Source: Fasciolopsis buskii (lineage: Eukaryota; Platyhelminthes; Trematoda; Plagiorchiida; Fasciolidae). Taken from it: 64,000 bases of DNA. Within the stretch, counting starts at the first letter, position 1, and every line of letters begins with the position of its first letter. Location: the NCBI GenBank assembly GCA_008360955.1, contig LUCM01001982.1:293651-357650 (forward strand), written 5' to 3'. Shown in pieces: positions 1-14,229 of this stretch. The position numbers and the translations under genes were made by a program. Below the pieces are notes generated by a model, which saw only the letters and a list, made by a program, of their open reading frames with translations, made no database searches and was not told where the DNA came from.

Positions 1-1461
1 GTGACCCGTTTGTATGTAGTTCACAATCGACTTGACAAAAATGACGTACATGCAAGAGAACGACTCACAACACAATGAATAACGGAAAAACGAAACCTAG
101 TGTAACAAGGGATGGATTCATATCTTACGTAGCATGTCACAGCATGTGGTGGAATTATATGATTGTGGTATTCCAACTCGGATTCCTGTGAACAGATCCT
201 TTTTCATCCATTCGTTTTGCATATATTGCAGAGATTATGAGCTGCAACGAAAAAGCATTTTTCCTTCACCTGTCGTTTGGGTCCTCGCATTGGGAATCAC
301 AAAATTGTGAATAGTTTTATGCCACTGGGTCACCAATATTCACTGGGAAAGATTTAGCAACGTACTATTGATTGTCCTTCTCACCCTGAGGACGAGCTAT
401 CCATGTGCGTGTATATATGTGTGTGTTTCTGTGTGTGCGAATGCTGCACCACTTTGTCTCACGAGTTTTAATCAGAAGTGCCCGTTTACAGCACATCTTC
501 AGCCGACCACTACTAGTATTTAACCTACTCGCCGGACTTATGTTGTCCCATTCTTTGTTTAAACCTTCAGATGTAAACATGTTGACGTTAATTGAATTAG
601 AGGACAAATCGCGGTACGATTTTTGTGACTGCGCGTGCTCCCGCGGTTTAACCATGCGTCTCCAATAACATCGACAGTTCCCATTTCAGACTGTCCTTAG
701 TCCGTTGCCATCCACCTGCTACTGGGTAACCATCTCGAACATAACCCGAATTATCCATTAAGCTATCAAAACCTATCCACGTGATTCATGCACTTATCGT
801 TGTCTGCTTGCTTGATCTAATATATTCGGGAAGCCAACTAATCGGATGTTATCTCCAGTTCTCTTATTCCTCGAGTCAATAGTCCACAAATCAAAACAAT
901 CCGAACGGTATTGCGAGATTACGGTTGTTCTGGTTAAGACGTGAAATTTATTTATTTATTTTGCCTTTGTTGGTAAACTTAGCGAAATGCCACCTACCGC
1001 CATTGACATTTGCGTCGAAGCAGTCCGGCTGGGTCGCTGTCCTCTTTCACATTCGTTATGTAGAATGATTGACACTTCCTACCTACACGGAATTCCGGAT
1101 CCCGGGAACCATTTCTTTTGCATATTCATGACTGATAGGTAGGTAGATCATCTGTTGTGTGCAACTTTGCTCGAATTCATTCTCGAATAACAGATTTTCA
1201 AGTGACTAGCAAGTATTGGACGCGATTAGGTGCAAGGCCTAAGTAGAGAAATTACTAACCACACATTTCATTTGAAGCGTATACTTTATCATTTCATTGA
1301 TGAGTCATAAATTGTCTCACTACTGGAATGCCAACTCGTAATTATGATGACGACGATATTGAATTTGCTAGGTGAACAGCATCGATTAAGTTAGAGTAAG
1401 CACTGAAGATAGGAAAGTAGCAACTCGTTGGTTCCGGATGTAAATCTTGGAGGTTCCGTTC

Positions 1462-1503
<42 letters not shown>

Positions 1504-3240
1504 GCATAGTTGCTTAAAGAACTAACAAATTCCTAGCCTCGAAACAATGAACCGGCTCTCTAATATTGCACACGTAGCTGCACGAACCGCATAGCATACA
1601 TTAGTTGATTTTTATTTCCGACTGATTAGCCACTCATGTAAGCACGTGAATCGTATGGTGCGGAATCCAACGGGTTAGTTGGCTGCCACACCATCATTAA
1701 TTTTATTTGCCCGCAACGATCCACGACCTCAGCAAAGCTAAATTCAATTGGGTTTTGTAACTTGGTGTCGCTGAGCGACAAATCGTCGGCAATCAGTCCA
1801 GTTAATCTTATGTTCACAATATTCAATCGACTGGGGTTTTTCTGGTTTGAGAAACTGTCGGTGACTGGTGGATATTCACTGATAAAAGTGATAATGATGA
1901 TGATGACGCTCGCAGTCCTTACATCGGAATGCCTTTGTAAACAAGAATGATATTCACGGTTTCACTATTGGTGATCCAAGCAGAAACCGGTACACCTTCG
2001 AAGTAGCATCTTTGACTCTAGCAGCTGTTTTAGTTGGGTTAGGTTCTAAAGAGCGACGAGCCACTGTGATTCCGAGATGACCTCATCCTTCATGAATGCT
2101 GCACATGTTTGCAAACAAATCATGAATAAATAACTTGTTTCGCACTTTTGCGGCAAGGGTTACGCAAAGATTTTAGGGAGGTGAAAGGCGTGAATCGAGT
2201 TACGTCAAAATATAACCAATTTGAAAGGTCCTCACTCAGCTTATTGGTCACTCCGACAATAAAACACTTCCCGAACTTCGACCGAACCCATTGTGTAATC
2301 CCTGTCAGTTTGATATCAACCATTATTTCTCGAACAGACTGTGAGTTCATGGAATTTCGATATGGTAATTGTAGACGCACTTTATTGTTCGTTTTACCAA
2401 ATTGTTCAGAAATTTGCTTCGTTTCCTAAACTATTTAAAATACTATGATCCACAAAGACAAACGGGAACACATTTGGTGATTTTATGATTCGTCTGTACC
2501 CGTTCCGTTTTTCTATCCCAGCGGAAAAAGGCATCGCATAAAACTGTCTTTTTTCTACCCCCTGTGAATCGTGGTGACAATCAAGCTGTAGAATGTTTCC
2601 TCGTATTACATCAGAACGGGGCTTCCTGGTACCATTCTTCTAGTACTCTTGATCTTCAAAAAGCACGAACAGACTGCCATCTGACAGCGTACATCATCAA
2701 GTAGATTGGCTAAAATGGGTCATCTATGATGTGTTCAAACGATCGGCTTATACGAACGCATACTGCTAAGGGAACTAGCTGTTGTTACTTGTTTTCTGCA
2801 AAATGCCGCACGAGTAAAATGTCACCGAATCCTACAGTTTATGGGTAGGTCAACAGAACTGACGTTCGTCAAATGCAAAATCACAAAAGTAATGTTGCCC
2901 TAATAGTGACTAAATAAAGCCAATGGCATTTCACGATTCCTGTCCACCTCTGTTCGTAGTAATTGGTTAAATATAAGAGAGATTAATATGACAAATTGTT
3001 TGGTGTTTTTCGGGACCGCGGCACCAAAAATTGAGAGACTCAACCGAAATGTGCCCCAGGAAACACTATTATACCCGTTCACATTTCAGCTTGTTTGGTT
3101 TCATGCCTAATCAGGGACGTGTTGTTAATTGGCACAATCGAGACAGTTTACACCTAGGCAAAATAATATCGCACATTCTCTGTGACCTCACACCCGTGAA
3201 TTGACAGTTGAACAGATAATTGATGATATTCATGTGCGTC
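1..3240. other. No gene seen
   Basis: Apart from the TTA tract at 1463-1503, nothing identifiable. ORFs up to 96 residues show no family resemblance and overlap on both strands. Confidence 0.6.
1463..1503. repeat. (TTA)n microsatellite
   Basis: About 13 perfect copies of TTA. Confidence 0.95.
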
Positions 3241-3282
3241 CAGGCTGCACGAGGAACCGGATGCTATATATATATATATATA

Positions 3283-3646
3283 TTTCTCACCAGAATCGAA
3301 TCTGTAACTTCAGGAGTGTGCATGGAAGCTCTTCGTCAAAGAGTTCACAGAAGAATCACAACTGTGATTCGTTGATAATTCTTTGTCAGTTGGGCTGAGC
3401 CAACCTTAGGGACGAGGGCAGAATGACCCAGAAGCTCTTCGACGAAGAGCTTTCATGCACACTTCTGATGTTACAGATTCGATTCTGGTGAGAAATATCA
3501 ATCAATTCGAAGTGTACAAGTATGTGGATGTTTGGACAAGAGAGCATCGGATACGCATAGCTGACGAACGACAATAACCGCGAAACCGGTCGTGTGCTCC
3601 CGGGCAAATTTTGTTCAAGCACCCAGATACTACCTCCTGCTTCTAC
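3283..3646 (+). mobile_element. Family A ribozyme repeat, locus 1 (inverted partial units)
   Basis: Bases 3283-3430 match the antisense of the unit (shared landmarks: TCTCACCAGAATCGAATCTG, AAGCTCTTCGTC, GGGCTGAGCCAACCTTAG). Bases 3431-3646 match the sense part from CTCTTCGACGAAGAG through the ribozyme to CTGCTTCTA. The two partial copies meet at the short palindrome near 3431-3450. Flanking TA-rich spacers lie at 3265-3283 and 3646-3680. No reverse transcriptase is encoded, so this is a non-autonomous, Penelope-LTR-like or retrozyme-like repeat (inference). Confidence 0.82.
3548..3603 (+). ncRNA. Hammerhead ribozyme, type I, slightly decayed (family A)
   Basis: Core CTGACGA at 3561-3567, stem II region with loop ACAATAAC, then GAAACCGGTC with predicted cleavage after C3591. 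Stem III is only ACC/GGU. Stem I pairs the strand before the core (GGATACGCATA) with GTGTGC...CCC after the cleavage site, with an internal loop between. Compared with the copy at 59.7 kb, two bases are changed in stems: the first base pair of stem I and the outer pair of stem II are lost, so activity is doubtful. The very short stem III is characteristic of hammerheads of Penelope-like and other small retroelements, which work best as tandem dimers (family knowledge). Confidence 0.8.
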
Positions 3647-3680
3647 ATATACATATATATATATATATGTATATATATAT
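3646..3680. repeat. AT/ATAC microsatellite flanking family A locus 1
   Basis: Alternating AT with two interruptions (ACATAT, ATGTAT). It resembles the spacer found between family A units at 59.5-60.0 kb, so it is likely part of the element. Confidence 0.85.
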
Positions 3681-3689
3681 GGTGTAAAA

Positions 3690-6600
3690 GGAGCTTCTGC
3701 ATATCATTTTGAACAAAGATGGATGTTCACTCAGGTAATTCATGTTCAGAACCTGCGCTCATATTTATTCGGTGGTAGAACACTTTCCCGGTCAGATTCC
3801 TGTCTGCGATGTCGAATTTCGGATACTGGATAGTCAGCCGCATGTATATTATCGGTCGTATGCTTATCTATTAATTGTACCTAGGGGACCCAAATCGCCT
3901 GAACGAATCGCACATGACCTGGTTTGATCCGAAAATCCTACATTCATTTATCCGCCATTTGTGACAGTGGTTCAGTTTAACTCGTTTTTTCAGTCTAGAC
4001 TTTAGGTATCGTCATTCTCTGTCCTATATTCAGGATAATGCACCCTATGATGGCTAGTTTACCGCAGAATTTAGACTCTAAACCATGTCACCAGGCTCCT
4101 GGGTTAGTTTGTTTAATTCTGAGATTACGGAACATACTGTTGTGTATTGCCTGTGGTCTCAAACATTTTCTGTTACTGATGCTACATACTGTTCTGCACA
4201 TATGCATCCACACATGTGACACGAGATAATTAATCATTATGAAACTTGGTGGCTTGGATATCCTGCGAAATCGATAACGCGCGAAATATGATGCATCAGA
4301 CTAGTATGTTTACGGGTTGCATCAAATGAGTTCAGCTCACCAAACCATTTGGTGGACAAAGGACCGACAGTTTTTGAATGATCGGTTGAAAGAACTAACC
4401 AAATGATCACAAACCAATCAGTAATGAATAAAATCAATGCCAAAGGTGGAACGTGGCTACTCGCTACATAAAGTTTTCCAGGAAATAAGTAAACACTGTG
4501 CAGCAACTGACAACTACCATTGATTAGTGTCACTTTTTAAGTGTCCATTTCCAACCATAACTGAATTCAATGTGTGCATGAGAATAGGAAATTTTCATCG
4601 TACGGTGATGTCAAAAGTCTGTGCATAGACCGGTAATATGCGGAGACAGTTTGCTTTCAACTAAGTACATCGTAAAGACTTCTAAATATGCAATTGCGCC
4701 TGTGCACGGTCGTTTGGTTAGACAATGCAATATTCAAATTAATTGGTTTACCGATTTGTCACAATCGCTACTGCTTGGGAATCGGCAAATTTAGCATGGA
4801 AACATGATTGCATGATTGCAAATCAGATTGTGATTATTTTGTGGCAACCCTTGCAGGATTTCCTTGAATTGTGCTCTGATTGATATAAATATATGCATTA
4901 ATTTTATGGTGGTCCCAGCATCCTGAACCGAATGTCCTGCCTCTGAGCTACCATGGAGACACATGAACTAAGCAATTGAACACCTAGTGTTGCACTAACC
5001 ACCATCTTGGCTAGCAGAAGGCAGCCGCTTCAATTCCGACTCGTAGAGTCGGCTTTCGAATGCGTAGTGCTTAGGTAGATTTACCATTCCATAGAATGTC
5101 AGTTTGTCCAGATGAAAATGTACGACATGGTAACATAGGGGTCTGGGTTAACCAAGCACCTTCGACCAGATTGTCAGGATGAATAGAAAGCACCAAATTC
5201 GACTTGGGAAAAATTCATTTTGGTAAACCACATTTCGGCATAAAACCATCTACCATTATTATGCAAAAACAACGGCCACAACAGTCGAAATTCGAAAGCC
5301 AGTTGAGTTCTGTCTGACAAAACGAATAATTGTGGAATAACATTTGTATCTATGTTTGGAACTAATCTCAGACTAGTTTGGATTGTAGAATTTTTCAGTT
5401 TTCATTTCAAATCATCGAAGCGTTTCTGAGAATGGCTAATTTTTGAAGTCGTCATCATCCAATTCGTGTGCACGATTTCTGGGTATCATTTGATGTGATC
5501 TCGGCACCCGGTCGATCATTTTTGTTTAAAATATCAAATGTGATGTAAATTAGTAAAATTTGAATGAACAAATTGTTCAAATAAAAACATGTGGAAACTT
5601 AAAAGCCATAGCCTTGGAAACAGGCAATGTGCAACCCGCCCTCGGCCCGATTGCCACGTACTGTCCGTACAACCAGATTTATAAAATTGAATCATATTTC
5701 CGGTTTGCAGTGTTGTTCTTGTTGTTGTTAGTCCATACCTAAAAAAATGATGACTGCATTCGGAGGCGGTAGACCGGAATGCGAGCACAAATGCAATTAT
5801 TATCTCCGGGTGAAACACATCAGTTTTCTTCGCTCCAATTGTTCATTCGACCTCGTTAGTTGCTTTCAGCTAAGAAAAAAAAGCGCACGGTGATGCATGA
5901 CGGTTGCGAATAGCAACGACACTAATGTGTACAGGATTGGGAAGTGTGTCTTCTTCCCAAAGTTCATAGAAATAAGTGTTCATTTCATTCGTGAGCCAAA
6001 ATCTGTTCTCAATCAGCACTCTCATTGTGATTGTGTTTTGTCAGGCAAATATTCGCATGACTTGTCTCCTGCACACCAGGGCTATTGCTTGACAGATGAA
6101 AAATAGTCCAGTTTGGTTCCAGTTCACGGCAAAGAAACGATAAATTTACCAAATGCGAACCACGTTCGATTTTTTGGGCACAATTTGAATCCTAGCTGGA
6201 GGAGAAGTTATATCCTGGTTTATCCCTTAGTAGTGTTTTCGAATTTACACGGTATTATTATAGTGAAGCTAGTTTGTAGCTACAAATTCCTCGCGTTAAA
6301 TAAGGCGTTCCAAAATAGCCTGCTGGTGCTGGCCAAAATGTTTTCATTCTAGTGTTCCAAAATGGAAATCACCGGTTCGAGTCCTCTCAGCACCCGTCAA
6401 CATCTTCAAATGGCAGCTTTCCATTGGTCACTATTCCTTCAAGAAAATGTTACGTTTTGCCTTATCAGTCTTGAAAGAAATTGAATCATGGAAGACCCAA
6501 ACACATGGACCGAAATCAAAATTTTACATTTAAAAATTTGCAGTCCAGATCAGAATGGTCTATGGCAAGAAAATTTCGTGACATTCGTTGTACGTCACAT

Positions 6601-8880
6601 TATTTGTGGTAACGACACCACTAGAACCGGGCGAAGGTAATTTTTATTGTGATCCGAAATTTTGATGATATAGCACAAAACTGTTTTTGCATCTGTTCAC
6701 ATTCAATATGAACGTTCTGTTTGCCATTGAAAAGCATGAAAAGACACTGACCAGTGATGTCGAGAAGATAGAAATATCCTGCCCCTGAGCTCCGAATGCT
6801 ATTCACATTTTATTCGTAAACGTGTACTGTCAAACATTACAATCTTATCAGACTAGCCGGGAATTCGTCGACCTTTCGGTGTCCATAGCTGACTTTCTCT
6901 CGACGGATGCAACAAGCGAGAAAATCAAATGTCATCTCACAGTAGGTACCGATTGTCGACACTTTCTGTGCCCATCTTAGTTCGGTCGAATGGATGATCG
7001 TTAGAAATAGTCAGCTCGTTTCTGTATGTTACCATCTGTATATCAGATTTTGTCCTAGGAAAAAAGACGTTCACTTTGGCTTCTGAACAGCAACGTGACC
7101 ATAATTTTTCAGGATGACGGCCAATTTCTGAATTTGTCGCTGTATGCGGTTTAAGTGTCAGATGAAGCTGAGTTTCTTGAGTGACACAAAGTGTAACGGA
7201 ACTTTGAACTGAAGAGCAACACTCTTTGATTTGCAGGTAGTAAAATATAGCTACATCTGTCAGGAGGTAGACAATTGTGAACAAGATAGGACCACCTTGT
7301 TGTATTCCATTTCCAACCGTTTTGCAATTCATTTCTCTTCAGCGCTGTCTCATGCCACTGCGCGTCGTAAACACTCGGACGAGGAAGTGGTCAACCAACC
7401 AAAAGGAATGAAGATATTACGGGGATTATAATAATCTAGTGGAGCGCAAGCATGATTATGTAATTACATGCAATTATTTACAATTTTCAATTTACGGCAC
7501 CCAAGTGAGGGAGGTCACCGTCTGTCCTAGGTCCCGGAGACAGTGGACGGGCCAAAAGCCAGGAATGGCAACAAAGCCGAGTGCTGTCTTAGGGTCAAAC
7601 TATTGAGTGACCGCGGAGTCACCGGGACAATTGCCTAATATCCCACAACTACCACGAAGTACCACCATTTCCTGTCTGATCAGAGATCAAAGTAAACAGG
7701 CAGACTAAATTGTGATATGCAAAATGCCAATGAAATGAAAAGCAAGGGTAATGTCAAAATTTGAATGTCAGCCAATCACGCGATACTTACGATGGGGAAT
7801 GAGTAATGTATAATGGCCAGGTAGCTTGCACAAAAGCAAGTTATGTGAGTGGTGATAGAACCCTGAAAGTGAAAATTGACCGCTATTTGAGAAGGAAGTG
7901 TGTGACCATGTCCAAAGTCCCTTGTTTTTCGCTTAGATATTTCAGTCAAAGCAATGGCGCTGAAATTCGATGAATCAATTTAAAGCCAGAAGATGATAGT
8001 TGGAATTAGTGAGGAGTTGAGCTCGCGTACAAACAGTGTTTGGGAAGGTATGAGAGAAAATAACGGTCCTGAAGCTAAAGATAGATAATGCTAGCAAGCA
8101 GTACATGGGTTGTTATAAGGTATGCACCGAATCCGGTGCGATCGAACTGGTGACTTTATGCGAGGCCGATCGATAATTCAGCTGCCAGTGTCGATCTCAA
8201 TGGTAACTGTCCTCCCTGACATCCAAGGATCTTGCCCCATTTCATAATTTGTTTACCATCAGTGAGAATGCCGCACTACTTGGCATTTTCAATTCTTGAC
8301 GTAGCAAACAGATTTGTATGCTATCTGAATTGTTCAGGATAACCGACTGGATGAAAAGTATTAAAGTGCTAACTGGTCGTGAATGAAGCTCACCAAGCAA
8401 TCGATCGCATATGAGCGATGGCAGTATTTGTGACAGGCCAAGTTTTGTTATGACGGCTTCATTCCTACAGATTGCTTCAAGAGTCTACTCGTGACATGGT
8501 CACGTGGGAAACGTACTAAATCATCAAAAAGATCCACACTATTTAACCATCTTTAATAGACTGTATTTTGACACAAGTGTACCGAGCGAGCTACTCAGTC
8601 ACTGACCCTAGGAGAATCCTGGAGTGAGTTGGTCCTCTTATCTAAATTGATCAAAATCCATATGAATCAGAACACTAGAAGTCGGATCCAGAAGCCTAAC
8701 AAGCGGTAATTCGTGTGGATCAGTTCTTTTAACCAAACGGTCGGGGCGGCAATGTCCACGCACGACAAGCTTCTACTTTGGTCTTGTCAGGTGTGTAATG
8801 CTTCGGACAAAGATGAACCGCCAAGTATTACACACTATTTAAGATATGGTGAAAACTCGAATTTCCGACACGTGTGATGA
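3690..8880. other. No gene seen
   Basis: No supported exon or RNA gene apart from the weak tRNA-like stretch near 5 kb. A B-box-like GGTTCGAGTCC occurs at about 6374 with no convincing A box. The stretch at 7500-7640 is richer in G and C and may be an old repeat piece. Confidence 0.55.
4930..5060 (-). repeat. Possible tRNA-derived SINE head, minus strand
   Basis: The minus strand reads TGGTAGCTCAGAGGCAGGAC, an A-box-like D-arm sequence, followed by ATTCGGTTCAGGATGCTGGG. It is not a complete tRNA. Weak evidence only. Confidence 0.25.
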
Positions 8881-8894
8881 ACCACTTGGATCCA

Positions 8895-8998
8895 GCGGCT
8901 TTCGTTGCTTACACAGACTAGTGTTATATATATATATATATATAACCCTAGTCTGTCTGAATAAAGTAAGCCACCATAGGTGGACGCCGCTTCATCTC
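8895..8998. repeat. Imperfect palindrome around a TA tract (MITE-like)
   Basis: The left arm GCGGC...GCTTACACAGACTAG (8895-8921) pairs with the right arm CTAGTCTGTCTG...GTAAGCC...GCCGC (to 8990) around a TA microsatellite (8925-8944). Arms are unequal, with inserted bases on the right. It could be a small foldback element or TA-cored MITE; no target duplication was verified. Confidence 0.5.
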
Positions 8999-8999
8999 G

Positions 9000-11900
9000 C
9001 GTAACTACGGGTGCTGAATTCCTTTTTTACTCCACACGTTAAGATTCACCGTTATCAGTTTCCGTTCGTCGATCTCAAACTTACACTAGAAATCACTGGA
9101 AAACCATCGTGACCCAATTCGGAAGGACATCTTTTCGACTATCAGCAGCTTAGTGGAGAAGAAGATTTAGTGGTATAGGACATTGTGGCACTAATTTTAT
9201 TCAGTCGTAAAATATTTTCCAACAGAACGATTGACTCCCTATGGACAGACGACTTTCTTTGGTTATGCTTCAGTCCTATCAATGGCATTCAATTTGGTAT
9301 ACCCAAACGGATGCACCGCATCACCTTGCAGGGTCTTACCAAAGGCTTTTTTTCGTTCGTAACATCTCGTGCTTGGAAACGATTATCCGACATACAAGCT
9401 TCAGTTCATCTTCTGTTTGTCTGATTGATTCCAAAGACGCTTTCTAAAGTTATCATAGCAGTCTATATTTTATTTGGTTCGCTCATTATTTGCCCTCTAG
9501 CACAAAAGTTCTCGCACGCGTTTGACCAACCATTAACTTTATGGTTACAAATGAATTATTCAGACTATTATCCAATAGATGGCACGTTATATTCAAGACA
9601 GAATGGAATCGTCATAACCCCGTGGATCCGGGATAAAACTGAGTTCAGCAGGCAAAAGTGATTCTTCTAGAACAGTAAATTTAATTAACTAATAATGGTT
9701 TAGTAGTTGTCATGCAAAAGGTTTCTTCCTTGGATTCGTGATATCGAATTTTGTCTCAGCCAGCCTAAAAAGTCCAGCTGAACGTGGACCTCCTCCCGAA
9801 ACAGGCCACAGTCATTGTGCAATAGATGCGCACAGATATAAGACATGATTTGGAGCATTACTTATGCATATATGAATACTATTTCCGTAACTATCGAACA
9901 ATCAGACTGACAAAGTATGTGCTCAATGGGTGTGCCATCAGGAGTGATTTAGGGCGTGCACGACCACCTCTTCTTGGTACACAGTGGGTAAGAGCATCAG
10001 CCGAATGTTTTGAGCAGGCCAAGTAGTCTCGTGGTTCTTATCTTACGGTTTAATCCCGCTAGCAATGCGTTGCCAACACTCCACTAATAACAATCATATT
10101 TAACATAACTAATGTTATTATTATTATTGCTTATGATACTGTTCATTTCGGAATACCTACGTTTCTAAGCTGGACTCCAAATTTGCATATTTTGTATTTC
10201 AGCTATTATTATGCATCTTTGTTCTCCCAAAACACATTGTGCTACAACATACACAGCTGCACATAATGTGTTATCGTGTCATGTTCCGGTAATGTCAACT
10301 TCCATTTCCGAATGCCTTATTTCTGTTGTTAAAAAATTCTCTTCAGGTGTCATCTGCACACTCCAGTGCAGTATTATTTGATTTATAAGACACACTGGAG
10401 AGATAATCCGTCTGTTGCAGTTCAACTTTTGGAATAACACTATTCTGGGTTCAATAATGTCAAGTAATTACTTACAATTAGACTGTTTTCCCATGCCTTG
10501 AGGGATATTTACTCTAATTACATCTATTCAGTATACATTGAACTGTTGAATAATGGCGAGTTCACTGTACTGAAAGTCCTGCTGCCGACAATAACACGGC
10601 TAATACTATTACGATTACTGTTGTAACTACCACCGTTGATTAAAACTAAGATTACTTCGAAACTTAGAAAAGACGTCTGATCTAATTTTGTCTCGAAAGT
10701 CGGCAGTCAATCCTCTCTCTTGATGCCACTAATTCCAGTGGGGAAAAATAAATCGAGCAGACAAAAAATTCGTTTATAATTCAAATTCAAACAGTATATA
10801 TTGGTATTTCATGATCATCACTCATTCATTGAGTCTTTTGCCGGATAAATCTATCTTCCGGCATTCGTCAGCTTTATCATGCTGTATTTTCGTTCAGGTT
10901 ATCGACTGATACATTTAGTGCGATCTCATCGCAGGTGTGTTGATCCCTGTTTCGAGTAATGGTTATAACCAGGGAGTACCAAAAAGACTAATAAACAACA
11001 CTATCAGTATCACTAACTCCATTTAAGTTAACGCTAACACTACTACTATTACGGCTACTACTAGTACTACTCGCATTACTACTGTTAAATTAGTCATTGG
11101 CATTACTGTTACTACTGGTCTTTAAGTAACGAACATTCACTAGTATTTGCTCATTTTAAACCTAATGGAAATAAGATTTTTCGTCTAAAATTTGTCTTGT
11201 GTAGTGAGGTGCAATGCAATGCAGCTCGTGTGGACGGTCAGTCACATTCATTTTATTCAATTATTAAAACGGATCGTGTTATAGACACCGCTCGTGAAAA
11301 TGCCGTGTGCATTTTCATTACCTCAGTTCTAATGTTAGGCTTGTTTTGACTGGTCCCGCAACTGTTGTTAAGCTTTCACCTTTCAATGTATGCGATCGTC
11401 GTCAACTTGCCAGGGAGTAGTGAAATCATATCGCTTGAAACCAAATACAAGTCGTGTAAGAATTTCGCAATTTAACAGTAAACGTGACTTTAAAGTGAAT
11501 GTTCGCTTTTCCAGGCCTCGGGTGTTTAAACTGACATCGACCAGTTGTCGTAGTATGGAATATGAAACGGGAAAAACTTTCAGACCAAATTGTTTGTAAA
11601 AAAAAATACTCTCTCCGGTTAAAATGCAACACACGGTGTCTAACGAAGCAAGCGAACATTTGCCCAGGTGGTCAGTAGTAATGAATGAATTAACGAATGA
11701 ATGATTGAATGAAAAAATTATTTTCGATTAACTCCATAGTCCGATAGGATTAGACTCCTGTGTGATCAAAAACAAATAGGGAAGAAGTACGAGCAAGTTA
11801 GATGAAAATTTTCATACAGGTTACGAATGAAGCAAAGAAAAATGGACGATAGTCTATGTCTCCTTCGGTTGTACACATGGAATATGCCCCAGGCATAATC

Positions 11901-14229
11901 AGTAGGATAAACGGTAATTGGGAATATGATGCTACTTTTGTTGTTTGCGATTGCAAAACAGTCCTGACACGGTTCTGGGCCTATCGATCTAGGTTAACAC
12001 CAAATTTATGAAAGAGATACACGGATAATGAACATTTGGGGTGGAACAGTTAGGACGACTGATGGGCTGAAAGCTTCAACTTCGGCTTGAACAGTATCAT
12101 AAACCGGCTCCCTTACTTCTGAAAAAGTATCGCCGTGTAATTTGCACCTGCACAGCATTTCCTTGCAGTTTAAAACCACAAGATCAAAGTAGAGTCGTAA
12201 TTGGGAAAGGACTTTTAGCTATGATAATCGATGATTAAGCTGTGGAATGTGACTCGGAAACTGTGATCTTATTGTGTCAGACCGTAAAAACCGTTGTAGC
12301 TTGCAATGTAATCCTGTTGAAATATCCAAAGCAATCGATAGTTTGAAGACAGCGTTGAGAACTTATCGAAATAAGATTCGATCGTAATCTAGACTGGTGT
12401 TTCGAAGTCAGTGGGAATTTAATGTGTTCAACCAATGAGCTGAGTTCACTTCTAGACCTTGTGTTCACGTGTTTGCAGTCTACGAAATCTGGACAGATCA
12501 ATAGGAATTATGTTCACCGTTATCGTTCAATTGTTCAAAGAATAATTGGTTTGAATTGGAGAAAATTTGTTAGCTTTTAGTGCTTTCCAAAAGATTTCAA
12601 ACTGGTTTGCTTGGTCATATTCCATAAAACTTGAATGAACAGATTTCTTAAAGTAAGATTCCTATTGCTGTCTGACAATTTGGTTGACGGTCCGCAGTTC
12701 CAGATGCGACCATCAGTTGCAGTGTTTGTATTGTATTGTTTGTGAATAACTTGTTTCATTCATTTTTAATAAAAAATGACGTCAATCTGCTTGCAATCTC
12801 CTCGTCGGCAGCAAGTAACATCAGCAAGAAGAAAATTCTGGAACCGACCTATCAAAGCCATCGACGACAGGAAAAAGGACGAAGTTTAAAGGAGAAATCA
12901 AAGCCAAATGGGAACACAAAAAGATTATTAGATCCGTGTAAGTTTTTTGGGACAATTCTTCAAATTGTTCAAGAAACTGAATGACCATTTTAATACCCAC
13001 AAGTATGCATATTCTCCAAATGCATTGCTAAACCATGCGTACCCTGAAGTATCGACAAAAAATGTGAAGAACTGTGCAAGTCAAGAACAGGCACGATTGA
13101 ACTCGATTTCATTTCATGATCCACGCAAGACGAGTTGGAAAAAAATCCCTTGATTATAATGAAAATTTGTTGTAACTGTCGCACTCGCGGTTTCGGCACC
13201 ATGTTGATAAATGATTTTTCGGAATCCGTTTCTCAACCTAGGTAGATGAAAGTATACTAAACATGAGATGCGTAGATTTTCAAATGCTACTTGTTCACTT
13301 TTCAAAGAATTCGTCATCACCATATGACGTAACGCAAGCCTCCAGTGAGATTCGGTCATGCTGGTTTCAATGTCACATTGTGTGTGTGTGTGTGCAAGTC
13401 TTTCCTTGAGACGGGGCGGAAATGATGTTCAAATGACTGATGGAACAGTTCTGGTTACCTAAACGCCATGTTCAAACATCGCAGACTGAGAAAGACACAA
13501 AAATGCCCATATACAGACGTGATCCTGATCATCAGTTTCATTTGACCTCAGTCGCTAGATATTGCGAAGCAAGTTGGCAAAATTTATGAAGACCGGACTT
13601 CGTTTATGGATCAGAATGTACAAACAGTTCCCAAGAAATTTTAGTCTTCTTGGTGAAAAGTTACGGTCCTGTTCCGTGGCATGTCGGTTGCTGGATTTCG
13701 ATCATCGATTTGATCTGAAAGCTGCATTCCGACTACTGACAGGATCTTCTAATCGGATTCGGATCATATTCACGCAAACAGTAATCAGTCATCGACAGAA
13801 GCCCGAACAAAGTGTACAAAAGACATTAATTAGACAAACGTTATTGCCACGGTAGAAACATATGAACTAGATTTTCCGCGGTCCCATTCTCTCCATTTGT
13901 CATTATCTTGGTGATTCTAATTGATTTTCATTACTGTCAACGTGTTTGTCTGTTTCCGCAACATCATGTTGAACTAGCATTTGAACCGGTCTCAAGTCTA
14001 TTCATTTTACCCTGTTCTCGATTTCAATCACACACAGGATTACTGCTCAAAATTTTGATAGTTCTTGTTGTAATGTCTGATTTGCGTTAATATATGATTG
14101 ATAAAACGGAAAACTGAAGGCCTACGCTATTCTTCTTGTTATTACTGAAGTGGCTTACTAGCATCCATGGTGAAGCGATGTAATGGGCACCCAGGATTTG
14201 TAGTTCCATCCGAAGAGTGCATGAGCTGA
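9000..14229. other. No gene seen
   Basis: Unique-looking sequence with a TG tract at 13379-13394 and imprecise ACT/ATT triplet-rich stretches around 10.58-10.64 and 11.03-11.12 kb. No exon is recognised. Confidence 0.55.
13379..13394. repeat. (TG)n microsatellite
   Basis: Eight TG units. Confidence 0.9.

Noticed and set aside
12736..12984. 82-residue basic ORF as a possible exon
   Set aside because: No homology recognised, low-complexity Lys/Ser composition, and no supported splice partners.
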